From the NCBI GenBank assembly GCA_963678135.1, contig OY782667.1, positions 1,674,001 through 1,738,000 of the forward strand: a stretch of 64,000 bases of DNA. The letters are read 5' to 3'. A program made the position numbers and the translations under genes. Below, in pieces: positions 36,258 to 45,044 of this stretch. The stretch's first letter is position 1. Each line of letters begins with the position of its first letter. This DNA comes from JAHJKV01 sp963678135. GTDB lineage: Bacteria; Desulfobacterota; Desulfovibrionia; Desulfovibrionales; Desulfovibrionaceae. Under the pieces are notes generated by a model, which was not told where the DNA came from, searched no databases, and saw nothing but the letters and a program-made list of their open reading frames with translations.

Positions 36258-38084
36258 ATGAGCACACAATCTTTAACGGCTAAATACCGTCCTCAAACAT
36301 TTGCTGAAGTAGCTGGGCAAAATGCGATAAAAACTATACTTTCTCGTGCTGCAGCCGAAGACCGCGTGGCTCCGGCCTATCTTTTCTCCGGCACCAGAGG
36401 CGTAGGGAAAACCACTCTTGCTCGCATCTTTGCCAAAGCCCTTAACTGTGAAAAAGCCCCCACTGCAGAGCCTTGCAATGAATGCTCACGCTGTAAACAG
36501 GCTCTTGCAGGTGTTTTTATTGATATTGTAGAAATAGACGGAGCCTCCCACGGACGTGTAGACGATGCTCGAGCCTTGAAAGAAACCGTGGGCTATGCTC
36601 CACAAGAAGGTCGCTATAAAGTCATTGTTATTGATGAAGCACATATGCTTTCCATTGCAGCCTTTAATGCCTTGCTCAAAACATTAGAAGAACCACCACC
36701 GCGCGTTACCTTTATCATGGCCACCACAGAAGTACGAAAATTCCCTGCAACCATTATCTCGCGTTGCCAACACTTTGTATTTCAAATGCTTTCCCAGCAG
36801 GCTCTTGCTGAACACCTCAAAAAAATACTTGAATTAGAAGGCATCAGCTATGAACAAGGCGCAATACAAATCCTTGCTAAGCGTGGCGCAGGCAGTGTGC
36901 GTGATTCCATCTCCCTACTCGGTCAAGCTCTTGCCCTTGGACAAGGCAAACTTGAAGAACAAAGCGTTCGTTCTTTCCTAGGCCTTGCCGGACAAGACAT
37001 CTTTTTCTCGCTCATGGCAGGAATTATGAACGGTGATGTCGTTGCTGTTGGTAGGGTTTTACGCGATATCTTAAATCAAGGTTTGGACATTGGCTTTTTT
37101 CTACGCGAACTCACGGCCTGTTGGCGCAATCTTTTCCTGCTGCGCCAAGCAGGAAACGAAGCAATAGAGTTACTGTCTATGTCAGAAACAGAGGTAGAAC
37201 AATGGCAGGAATACGCTCAAGGTTTTTCCCCAGCTCAAATTCATTCCTCATGGCAAATGACCGTTGAAGGACAACGCCGGGTTATGAGTAGCCTTGAGCC
37301 AGCACTTGCCCTAGAATTACTCCTACTCAATCTTGCTTCCTTGCCAGATTTGCTCGATCTTAAACGGCTCAGTGCCGGGCAAATTCCATCTGTTCCTTCT
37401 CCACCACCTATTCCTTCGTCTCCACCTGTTTCTTCTCCGCCCCCTGTATCCAATCCACAAGGCAGAGCTGTACAAACTCAAGATCAAAGCTCAATGAGGA
37501 CAGCGCAAGCCTCCCAAAATACAGCACAAGAAAAAAAACAAGAAGCTGTTGCCCCTACTCAAAACTTGGAACAAAGCGCACAAGCTCAGATCAAGCATGA
37601 GCCAGCTCAAGAAACAAACGCACAAGAAGAAGCCAGCGAAACTACTGTTGTAACTGCCACAGAAAAAGAGCCTTTGGACGAGAGGGAATCTTTGGAAGAT
37701 GCAGAAACACAGCAAGACAAGCAGCAAAACTCCGTGCCGAATTTGGCGGGCTTTCGTGCATTGGTTGCCAAGGAAAATAGCCTTCAAAAAAGTGTTTTCA
37801 ACCTTGCCATCGTGCGTCTTGAGTATCAAAACAATGAACTGCTCATAACCTGCCCCAGTCCCTTTGCTGGCTTTCAGTTTGAGGGTGAAAATAAACGTAA
37901 TTTTGCTGCACTGGTTTCAAGATACTTTGGAGAAAAATCCAGCTTCCGCGTTGTTTGTGATAGTAGCCATGCGAGCAAACCGCACTATCTCCTCGAAGAA
38001 GAAGCGAAAAAAGAACCTGTTGTACAAACAATTTTTAATACATTTGATGCAAGATTGGGACAAACAATCCCCTATCAAAAATAA
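36258..38084 (+). CDS. dnaX: DNA polymerase III subunits gamma/tau
   Basis: DnaX is the clamp-loader ATPase of the replicative polymerase. The 608-residue protein has Walker A GTRGVGKTT (about residue 46), a four-cysteine zinc site (CEKAPTAEPCNECSRC), Walker B VIDEAHM and sensor TTE, followed by the clamp-loader collar domain to about residue 370. Then comes a Pro/Ser-rich linker (PSPPPIPSSPPVSSPPP), a Gln/Glu-rich stretch and a C-terminal tau-type domain. A run of eight A at 37531-37538 at codons 425-427 could allow a shorter gamma form. It heads the dnaX-ybaB-recR-recD2 operon. Confidence 0.96.
   Translation: MSTQSLTAKYRPQTFAEVAGQNAIKTILSRAAAEDRVAPAYLFSGTRGVGKTTLARIFAKALNCEKAPTAEPCNECSRCKQALAGVFIDIVEIDGASHGRVDDARALKETVGYAPQEGRYKVIVIDEAHMLSIAAFNALLKTLEEPPPRVTFIMATTEVRKFPATIISRCQHFVFQMLSQQALAEHLKKILELEGISYEQGAIQILAKRGAGSVRDSISLLGQALALGQGKLEEQSVRSFLGLAGQDIFFSLMAGIMNGDVVAVGRVLRDILNQGLDIGFFLRELTACWRNLFLLRQAGNEAIELLSMSETEVEQWQEYAQGFSPAQIHSSWQMTVEGQRRVMSSLEPALALELLLLNLASLPDLLDLKRLSAGQIPSVPSPPPIPSSPPVSSPPPVSNPQGRAVQTQDQSSMRTAQASQNTAQEKKQEAVAPTQNLEQSAQAQIKHEPAQETNAQEEASETTVVTATEKEPLDERESLEDAETQQDKQQNSVPNLAGFRALVAKENSLQKSVFNLAIVRLEYQNNELLITCPSPFAGFQFEGENKRNFAALVSRYFGEKSSFRVVCDSSHASKPHYLLEEEAKKEPVVQTIFNTFDARLGQTIPYQK
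37530..37600 (+). promoter_or_regulatory. Possible frameshift/slippage site making a gamma-type DnaX product
   Basis: Codons GAA AAA AAA CAA (37530-37541) give an A8 run with the heptamer A AAA AAA in the slippery register. After a -1 shift the frame reads 20 more codons and stops at TGA 37598-37600, giving about 447 residues, close to the 431-residue gamma of E. coli. The site lies in the linker after the ATPase and collar domains. No downstream hairpin or upstream Shine-Dalgarno stimulator was recognised. Confidence 0.4.
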
Positions 38085-38100
38085 TTTTGAGGAGTATGCA

Positions 38101-38409
38101 ATGAACATGAATGATATGCTCAAGCAAGCACAAAAAATGCAAAGCAATATCGCAGAAATGCAAGAAAAGCTGAAGACTCAAACCGTGCAAGGACAGGCCG
38201 GAGGCAGCATGGTTACGGTCACAATCAATGGAGCTCAAGAAATTCTTAATGTCAAAATTGAGCCCTCTATTATTGAAAGCGATGACATTGAAATGCTTGA
38301 AGATCTGCTCACTGCTGCCGTAAATGATGCCCTTTCAAAAGTAAAAAAAATGATGGAAAATGCAATGCAAAATGTCACCGGTGGCTTAAATATCCCGGGG
38401 CTTTTTTAA
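38101..38409 (+). CDS. Nucleoid-associated protein, YbaB/EbfC family
   Basis: A 102-residue DNA-binding nucleoid protein of the YbaB/EbfC family, found between dnaX and recR in very many bacteria. The helical N-terminus (MNDMLKQAQKMQSNIAEMQEKL) is followed by the strand region VTVTINGAQEILNVKIEPS and a C-terminal helix. GGAG lies six bases before the ATG at 38101. The frame is open far upstream inside dnaX but that extension is not homologous. It is followed two bases later by recR. Confidence 0.93.
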   Translation: MNMNDMLKQAQKMQSNIAEMQEKLKTQTVQGQAGGSMVTVTINGAQEILNVKIEPSIIESDDIEMLEDLLTAAVNDALSKVKKMMENAMQNVTGGLNIPGLF

Positions 38410-38411
38410 GT

Positions 38412-39023
38412 ATGCCCTCAAGCTCTTTGCCAAGCCCCTTACGAGAAGCAGTGCAACGATTGGCACAATTGCCGGGACTTGGACCAAAATCTGCTTTACG
38501 AGCTGCTTTGGAGTTACTCACAATGCCCAAAGAACGGGCTCAAGGCTTGGGGCAAGCAATCATTGATTTGCGTGAAATGCTTTGTCTTTGTGAACAATGT
38601 GGTTCACTCACAGAGCATACTATTTGTGCTATTTGCGCTGATCCTGCAAGAGATAGGACACAACTCTGCCTTGTTGCGGAATGGGATAGCCTTCTTGCCT
38701 TAGAAAACATGAGTATCTATAAAGGGCTGTATATCATTCTTGGAGGCCTACTCTCTCCCCTAGACGGAGTTGAGCCCTGCAATTTAGAATTTGAAAAATT
38801 AAGAACCAGACTTGCAGACCATGAAATAAAAGAATTAGTGCTTGGCCTTGGCACTACGGTAGAATCAGAAGCCACCTGCTCGTACATAAAAAATTTAGTA
38901 CAAAAAATACGACCTGATATGCGCATAACACGGCTGGCACAAGGCATTCCCATGGGAGCTGAAGTGAAATATATGGATAAAGAAACCCTTCGCCAGTCAC
39001 TTGCTCATCGTCAGGACATCTAA
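38412..39023 (+). CDS. recR: Recombination mediator protein RecR
   Basis: RecR helps RecO load RecA onto gapped DNA in the RecFOR pathway. The 203-residue protein has the helix-hairpin-helix LAQLPGLGPKSALRAAL, a zinc finger CEQCGSLTEHTICAIC, and a Toprim domain with LCLVAEWDSLLALE and the LGGLLSPLDGV Walker-like segment. The length is typical. It lies between ybaB and recD2 with gaps of two and three bases. Confidence 0.96.
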   Translation: MPSSSLPSPLREAVQRLAQLPGLGPKSALRAALELLTMPKERAQGLGQAIIDLREMLCLCEQCGSLTEHTICAICADPARDRTQLCLVAEWDSLLALENMSIYKGLYIILGGLLSPLDGVEPCNLEFEKLRTRLADHEIKELVLGLGTTVESEATCSYIKNLVQKIRPDMRITRLAQGIPMGAEVKYMDKETLRQSLAHRQDI

Positions 39024-39026
39024 AAA

Positions 39027-41234
39027 ATGTCTGATACTTTGCGCTGTGAAATACAAAGCATTATTTTCTTGAATAAAGAAAACGGCTATACCATTGTCCG
39101 TGGCCGAGCCAAAGAAGAACCGGGCATTATTACTTTGGTTGGCCTTATGGGACAATTGACGCCGGGAGAAACACTTGAAGTAAGCGGTCAATGGAAAGTT
39201 CACCCTAAATTTGGGCGTCAACTGGAAGTGCAACATTTTGAGCAATGCAGGCCAGCAACAGAAAACGGCGTTATTAAATATTTATCCTCCGCAGCACTCA
39301 AGGGCATTGGCCCAAAAACAGCAGAACGTATGGTTGCCATGTTTGGCGTGGAAGTATTGGACATCCTAGACGAGCAACCTGAAAAACTACTCAAAATACG
39401 TGGCATTTCCAAAACAAAACTTGAAGACATAATTGCCTCTTGGAACACACAACGCGAAATTAAAAACCTTATTGTATTTTTACATTCCCATAATGTACCG
39501 CCGACCTATGCTGGAAAAATATTTTATATCTATGGCGCACAATCTGTTCAAAAGCTCCAAGAAAATCCTTATGAATTAACCTATCATATCAGAGGAGTGG
39601 GTTTTCGTACCGCAGATAATATGGCTCTCAAACTTGGTTTTGAGCATGACAGCCCGCACCGTATTAAAGCAGCAATTCTCTATACGCTTATTTCTCTGAG
39701 TGAACGAGGTGGACACCTTTATCTACCCCAAGCAAAATTATTGGAAGAAACAGCACGCTTGCTTGAGCAGGTCAGCTTTGAACATATTGAAAACGGCCTT
39801 GCAGAACTTGCTGATATGAAACAAATACAAAGAGAAGATTTACAAGCTGATGCCGGAGAAGGTTATCAAGCTGTATATCTTTGGCATTACTATAAATATG
39901 AACGTGAATCTGCCTCACGAATATATGAACTCACTGCCCACCCTCGCCCTGTGAGTAAAAGTAAAATAGAAAAAACTCTTCCCACAGTAGAAAAAAAGCT
40001 CGGTTTTCAACTTTCAGATGAGCAGCGTCATGCTGTATTTGACGCCTGCATTAACAAAACATTCATTATTACCGGTGGCCCGGGTACAGGCAAAACAACC
40101 ATTACTCGTGCAATAGTGAGCACACTTAAAGAACTGGGACTTAAAGTCAAACTTGCAGCACCTACTGGTCGCGCAGCCAAAAGGCTCTCAGAAGCCACTG
40201 GTGACGAGGCAAAAACAATTCATCGTTTATTGCAATTCGCACCGGAAGGCGGTTTTCAATATAATGAGGAGAAAAAGCTCAGGGCTCAAGTGCTGATTAT
40301 CGATGAAGCCTCTATGTTGGATGCTCACCTCTTTCTCTCAGTCTTACGCGCCCTCCCCCTTACTTGCCGACTCATTCTTGTAGGGGATGTCAACCAGCTT
40401 CCTAGCGTAGGCTCCGGCAATGTACTGGCGGATATGCTGGCATCACAATCAATCCCCGCAGCTCAATTAACGCATATTTTTCGGCAAGCTCAAGAAAGTT
40501 TCATTGTCGTTAATGCACACCGCATCAATTCAGGACAATTCCCTCGGCAAAGTCCGCATCAAGCCCCTGAAGCTGATTTTTTTTGGGTAGATCAGGACGA
40601 TCCCCTAAAAGTGCAAAATATTCTCCTTGATACCGTGTGCGAGCGCATCCCAAAACGCTATGGTTTGAATCCAATGTTTGAGGTACAAGTACTGACTCCA
40701 ATGCACAAAGGAGAAGTCGGTACTGCGGCTTTGAATGCACTTTTGCAAGAGCGTCTCAACCCCAAAGCTGCCATGGCAAGAAATACAGAAATAAAACGCG
40801 GTAACTTTGTCTTGCGTACCGGAGATCGTGTTTTACAACTTCGCAACAATTATGAAAAAGAAGTCTTTAACGGAGATCTCGGAACTATACTTGAAATCGA
40901 CACGGAGGCATCTGAAATATTTGTTGAGTTTGAAGGAAATACTGTACACTATGAAGCAAATGAACTTGATGATCTCACCCTCGCCTACGCCATCTCTGTG
41001 CATAAAAGCCAAGGCAGTGAATATCCTGCGGTGGTAATGCCTATCGTAACTCAGCATTTTATCATGCTTCAAAGAAATCTTATTTATACAGCACTCACTC
41101 GCGCTAAGTCACTGGCCGTTATGATCGGTTCAACAAAAGCCATCAATATAGGACTCAATAATACAACCGCTGGCAAACGATACACCCGATTTACCGAACG
41201 TATCATCGACTTTTTCGCTCAAGGGGAAAACTAA
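39027..41234 (+). CDS. recD2: RecD2-type ATP-dependent DNA helicase
   Basis: RecD2 is a 5'-3' superfamily 1B helicase of bacteria, working outside a RecBCD complex. The 735-residue protein has an N-terminal OB-like and helix-hairpin-helix region (LKGIGPKTAERMV), Walker A GGPGTGKTT (about residue 352), Walker B LIIDEASMLD, motif III ILVGDVNQLPSVGSG and the C-terminal SH3/UvrD-like motif YAISVHKSQGSEYPAVV. There are no recB or recC genes nearby, which supports the RecD2 assignment. Last gene of the dnaX operon. Confidence 0.95.
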   Translation: MSDTLRCEIQSIIFLNKENGYTIVRGRAKEEPGIITLVGLMGQLTPGETLEVSGQWKVHPKFGRQLEVQHFEQCRPATENGVIKYLSSAALKGIGPKTAERMVAMFGVEVLDILDEQPEKLLKIRGISKTKLEDIIASWNTQREIKNLIVFLHSHNVPPTYAGKIFYIYGAQSVQKLQENPYELTYHIRGVGFRTADNMALKLGFEHDSPHRIKAAILYTLISLSERGGHLYLPQAKLLEETARLLEQVSFEHIENGLAELADMKQIQREDLQADAGEGYQAVYLWHYYKYERESASRIYELTAHPRPVSKSKIEKTLPTVEKKLGFQLSDEQRHAVFDACINKTFIITGGPGTGKTTITRAIVSTLKELGLKVKLAAPTGRAAKRLSEATGDEAKTIHRLLQFAPEGGFQYNEEKKLRAQVLIIDEASMLDAHLFLSVLRALPLTCRLILVGDVNQLPSVGSGNVLADMLASQSIPAAQLTHIFRQAQESFIVVNAHRINSGQFPRQSPHQAPEADFFWVDQDDPLKVQNILLDTVCERIPKRYGLNPMFEVQVLTPMHKGEVGTAALNALLQERLNPKAAMARNTEIKRGNFVLRTGDRVLQLRNNYEKEVFNGDLGTILEIDTEASEIFVEFEGNTVHYEANELDDLTLAYAISVHKSQGSEYPAVVMPIVTQHFIMLQRNLIYTALTRAKSLAVMIGSTKAINIGLNNTTAGKRYTRFTERIIDFFAQGEN

Positions 41235-41389
41235 AAAAACAGGATAAACGTACTGTTTACAACTTTTCAAAAATATTCAATTTTGTTAAAGAAGCATTTA
41301 CTTTATCCAACGCGTATAAATACATAAATGAACTTTTAAGCAACAAATCAGCTTAAGGCCTTTATGCAATAGATTTATAGAGTAGCACT

Positions 41390-43021
41390 ATGAAAAATTC
41401 ATTATACTATGGCGACTGCCTCAATGTCCTCCATGAATTTCCAGACAGATCTGTTGATTTAATTTACCTTGACCCTCCATTCAACTCAAAAGCCACTTAC
41501 AACGTTTTGTTCAAATCTCCCAAAGGGGAAAAAAGCGGAGCGCAAATCGAAGCCTTTGACGATACATGGCATTGGGGAGAACAATCAGAACGTGAGTTTG
41601 ATGAAATATTGCGTCATGAGAATACGGATGTAGGTGAAATTATTGAGGCTATCCGTAGGTTCTTGGGCGAGAATGATATGATGGCGTATTTGACCATGAT
41701 GGCAAGTAGGCTACTGGAAATGCACCGTGTTTTGAAAGATACAGGCAGCTTGTACCTGCATTGTGACCCTACCGCGAGCCATTATCTAAAAATTGTTTTG
41801 GATGGGGTCTTTGGAGTTTCAAATTATCGCAACGAAATTGTATGGAAAAGGACTAATACGCACAATGACAGTAAAACTTGGAGTAGAACCACAGATATAA
41901 TTTTCTTCTATTCTAAATCGAAAATTTTCGTATGGAATACCCCACGAGACCCTCTAAAAGAAGCATATGTAAAAAAAGCATACCGACATGATGATGGAGA
42001 TGGCAGGCTTTATAGACTCAGTGATATGACAAGTCCTAGTCCAAGACCAAATATGATGTATGATTGGAAAGGCTTCCCATATCCTGAGAGGGGTTGGCGG
42101 TATTCACAAAAAACCATGGCAAATTTAGATAAACAGAATCGAATTTGGTATCCAACTCATGAAGATGGTTCTTTTGACACAAAACGACGTCCACGAAGAA
42201 AACGCTACCTAGACGAGAGCTCTGGTGGCATCATATCCACCATCTGGTCAGACATTTCACCTATCGGTTCTCATGCCCATGAAAGACTCGGCTACCCCAC
42301 ACAAAAACCCGTAGCTCTGCTTGAACGCATAATAAATGCTTCATCAAACGAAGGCGATATAATCCTTGATCCTTTTTGCGGTTGCGGAACTGCCATTGAA
42401 GCAGCACAAAAGCTAGGGCGCAAATGGATAGGTATAGACATTACTCATCTTGCTATCAGCCTTATTGAAAACCGCATTAAAAATATTCCTGAGATTGCTT
42501 ATGAAGTATACGGCACCCCAAAAGACCTTGCAGGTGCACAAGATTTGGCTAAGAGAGACAAATATCAATTTGAATGGTGGGTGTGTTCACTCGTTAAAGC
42601 TCAACCATACAAAGGAAAGAAAAAAGGCTCAGATGGAGGCATAGACGGCCTTATCTGGTTTCAAGATTCTGCACACGACAAACCCAAAAAAATCATTGTC
42701 TCGGTTAAGGGAGGCAAAAATGTCGGAGTCAGCATGATACGAGACCTAAAAAGCGTGGTTGAGCGTGAAAAAGCGACTATAGGACTCTTTGTTACCCTTA
42801 CTCCGCCAACACGCAATATGAGCAAAGAAGCTACCGCTGCTGGATTCTATCTCTGCAAACATAATGAAAAAAACTATGCAAAAATTCAAATTTTAAGCAT
42901 TGAAGGACTTCTCAACGGTACAGAAACACCACAATATCTTGATTTTTCCAGCGGAGATTTAACGCATAAAAAACTAAAACGCAAAGCAAAACCAAAGGCT
43001 ACTCCCTTAAAACTTTCATAA
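41390..43021 (+). CDS. DNA methyltransferase fused to a Mrr-like nuclease domain
   Basis: A 543-residue protein. Residues 1 to about 370 are a beta-class N4/N6 amino-methyltransferase: catalytic DPPF (about residue 28) comes first and the SAM-binding DPFCGCGTA (about residue 326) near the end. About residues 385-510 resemble a PD-(D/E)xK Mrr-type nuclease: GSDGGIDGLIWFQD followed by IIVSVKGGKNV, where the usual E/Q-x-K is S-V-K. It may thus be a one-protein restriction-modification enzyme or an orphan methylase with an inactive nuclease domain. No specificity or restriction subunit lies beside it; it stands between recD2 and a hairpin repeat. The target sequence cannot be predicted. Confidence 0.85.
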   Translation: MKNSLYYGDCLNVLHEFPDRSVDLIYLDPPFNSKATYNVLFKSPKGEKSGAQIEAFDDTWHWGEQSEREFDEILRHENTDVGEIIEAIRRFLGENDMMAYLTMMASRLLEMHRVLKDTGSLYLHCDPTASHYLKIVLDGVFGVSNYRNEIVWKRTNTHNDSKTWSRTTDIIFFYSKSKIFVWNTPRDPLKEAYVKKAYRHDDGDGRLYRLSDMTSPSPRPNMMYDWKGFPYPERGWRYSQKTMANLDKQNRIWYPTHEDGSFDTKRRPRRKRYLDESSGGIISTIWSDISPIGSHAHERLGYPTQKPVALLERIINASSNEGDIILDPFCGCGTAIEAAQKLGRKWIGIDITHLAISLIENRIKNIPEIAYEVYGTPKDLAGAQDLAKRDKYQFEWWVCSLVKAQPYKGKKKGSDGGIDGLIWFQDSAHDKPKKIIVSVKGGKNVGVSMIRDLKSVVEREKATIGLFVTLTPPTRNMSKEATAAGFYLCKHNEKNYAKIQILSIEGLLNGTETPQYLDFSSGDLTHKKLKRKAKPKATPLKLS

Positions 43022-43063
43022 CACTGAATGACAGGGGAGAGAACTGCCATACTGTACAACGCA

Positions 43064-43096
43064 CTGGACTGTAGCGATTTACGCGCTCCAATGACA
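43064..43096. repeat. Hairpin repeat, decayed copy after the methyltransferase gene
   Basis: CTGGACTGTAGCGATTT then ACGCGCTCCAATGACA retains the CTGG and GACA flanks and the inner GCG/CGC. A half copy (CTGAATGACA) lies at 43024-43033. Confidence 0.45.
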
Positions 43097-43111
43097 GAGG
43101 GGGAGTACTCT

Positions 43112-44089
43112 TCACTCACTCAGCAAGATATACCCTATCCCTACAACAATAAGAGACATTGCGCGTAGGGACTGATTACAAGCGATGAGCGTTATGGCAA
43201 GTTTGGGGCGAAAAATACCTGCATAATACGGAAATTGATGACGAATCGCGCGCATCGGGGATGAAAGAATATTGCCAAGCAATAAGGCCAACACGATTTG
43301 CTGTACATGAAGCTGTCCATCGCCCAGAAGTGAACCAGCTGCAGCAAGGCCAGCTGTAATTTCTGAGCTGAGATGAAAAATCACAATAGAAATTGCTTGT
43401 GGGGGAAGCCATGTCAGCACATTCACTTGACCGGCCACAGTATGCTCTAGCCAATCAAAAACACCATATTGTTTGAAAAAAAAGAATACAATATACACAG
43501 GGACTGTAATTTTTAAAATTTTTGGGAGTCTTTTCTTGAATCGTTTCCATGTCTTGGACAAAGCTGCTTGAAATTTATTGCTTGTTGAACTTTTTTCTAA
43601 CAGACAAGGAACACATCCTTCAGGGATAGGAGGAAGTAACAGATGCCCCAAAAGGATAATGAATACTGTGCGAAGTAAGGCAGCAAAGGCTGTCAGGCCA
43701 ACATAAAGCAGAGCAGCTGAACCAATAAAAGGCACTGCTATCATTAAAATCGTTGGTAAATGTAAAAAATATGTAGGCAGTGAATTGAAAAGATTAGAAA
43801 ATATGAGTTCCTTTGTTGATAATTTTTTTTGTTCATATGCTTCCGCCAGTATGGTATTGGCACTGACACCTGAAAAAAAAGCTGTAGCAAAGCTGGCACC
43901 GGAAATATCGCGTAAGCGACCAATTCGAGCAAGCGGTGCTGCCACTTTCCCCATAAGCTGAGTCCAATTCAGGGCTTCAATAAGATTGCCAACAAAAAGG
44001 CCTATGCTGATATAGGCTGTTAAGCGCAAAAGAGGCCAAGCAAGGCCGTTCCATAAAAGACCGGTATCAGGAAAAGGAATCATGAACAT
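43112..44089 (-). CDS. Nucleoside recognition (Gate) domain membrane protein
   Basis: A 325-residue membrane protein with about eight hydrophobic helices and two Gate-type (nucleoside recognition) repeats: ISGASFATAFFSGVSANTIL in the first half and LSSEITAGLAAAGSLLGDG in the second. Proteins of this family resemble spore maturation proteins SpmA/SpmB and nucleoside transporters, but the transported molecule is unknown. It is coupled to panB: the panB TGA overlaps the ATG at 44083, and another in-frame ATG at 44089 is used here as the outermost start. No functional link to pantothenate synthesis is established. Confidence 0.8.
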   Translation of the reverse strand: MFMIPFPDTGLLWNGLAWPLLRLTAYISIGLFVGNLIEALNWTQLMGKVAAPLARIGRLRDISGASFATAFFSGVSANTILAEAYEQKKLSTKELIFSNLFNSLPTYFLHLPTILMIAVPFIGSAALLYVGLTAFAALLRTVFIILLGHLLLPPIPEGCVPCLLEKSSTSNKFQAALSKTWKRFKKRLPKILKITVPVYIVFFFFKQYGVFDWLEHTVAGQVNVLTWLPPQAISIVIFHLSSEITAGLAAAGSLLGDGQLHVQQIVLALLLGNILSSPMRAIRHQFPYYAGIFRPKLAITLIACNQSLRAMSLIVVGIGYILLSE

Positions 44090-44949
44090 GATTTCCGTAA
44101 ACTTTTCAGCTTTTCAAGTTCTTCTGGCGCAAGAAAAATGCTTTGCTCTTTACCCGGAAAATCTCCAGCACGCACTTCTTCGGCATATAATCTAAGATTT
44201 TCGGTGGCTAAGTCACCAAGACGAACATATTGTTTTACAAATTTTGGGGTAAAGCGTTCAAACAGTCCAAGTACATCGTGATAAACCAAAACTTGCCCAT
44301 CTGTTGCTGCACCTGCACCTATACCAATAGTAGGAACAGACACTGTTTCCGTAAGAATTTGCGCTGCTTCTGCGGGCATTGCTTCCAAAACCAAGGCAAA
44401 AATTCCTGCTTCCACAAGAGCTTGAGCATCATGAATTAAAATTTGTATAGCCTCGGCTGTTTTCCCTTGGTAACGAAAACCACCAAGGGTGGCCATATAC
44501 TGTGGGGTGAGCCCTATATGTCCCATCACGGGAATCCCTGCCTGCACCATTGCTCGAATATGCGGGGCAAAACTACGCCCCCCTTCAAGTTTGACTGCTC
44601 GCGCTCCTCCCTCGGCCAAAAAACGTGTACCAGTGGCTACGGCTTGTGCAACCGAGCTTTGATACGAGCCAAAAGGAAGATCACCAAGCACAAGAGCGTG
44701 TTGAACCCCACGAGAAACCGCTTTTGTATGATGCAACATTTCTTCCACTGTAACAGAAAGAGTATCCTCATGCCCCAGAACAACCATTGCAAGAGAATCA
44801 CCAACAAGAATCATATCCATGCCAGCTTGATCTGCTTGGCAGCCTGCCGGATAATCATATGCTGTCATCATCGCAAGTTTCCGCTTACCTTTGGCCTCTA
44901 AGATGTCAGGAGCAGTGAGTTGCTTTGCTGTTTGTGCTGTATTGTGCAT
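44080..44949 (-). CDS. panB: 3-methyl-2-oxobutanoate hydroxymethyltransferase (PanB)
   Basis: PanB makes ketopantoate from 2-oxoisovalerate and methylene-tetrahydrofolate, the first step of pantothenate and CoA synthesis. The 289-residue TIM-barrel protein has AMMTAYDYPAGC at the N-terminus, the magnesium-binding LVGDSLAMVVLGHEDTL, KLEGG, MGHIGLTPQ and the IGIGAGAATDGQVLVYHD block. No panC or panD is adjacent. It begins about 30 bases after the terminator of the repressor gene, so it probably has its own promoter in or near that gap. Confidence 0.96.
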   Translation of the reverse strand: MHNTAQTAKQLTAPDILEAKGKRKLAMMTAYDYPAGCQADQAGMDMILVGDSLAMVVLGHEDTLSVTVEEMLHHTKAVSRGVQHALVLGDLPFGSYQSSVAQAVATGTRFLAEGGARAVKLEGGRSFAPHIRAMVQAGIPVMGHIGLTPQYMATLGGFRYQGKTAEAIQILIHDAQALVEAGIFALVLEAMPAEAAQILTETVSVPTIGIGAGAATDGQVLVYHDVLGLFERFTPKFVKQYVRLGDLATENLRLYAEEVRAGDFPGKEQSIFLAPEELEKLKSLRKSCS

Positions 44950-44978
44950 CTATACCTCTCTGTTTTTTTCGCAAGGTT

Positions 44979-45016
44979 AAAACCGCTACCTATAGGAGTC
45001 AAGTAGCGGTTTTTAT
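44979..45016 (-). terminator. Rho-independent terminator after the CI/LexA-type repressor
   Basis: Perfect 10-bp stem AAACCGCTAC/GTAGCGGTTT with a 13-base loop. T residues follow on both strands (more on the plus strand), but only the minus-strand repressor gene is placed to use it. Confidence 0.75.
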
Positions 45017-45044
45017 TCTTTTTTATTGGTCTTTCACCTTGAGC

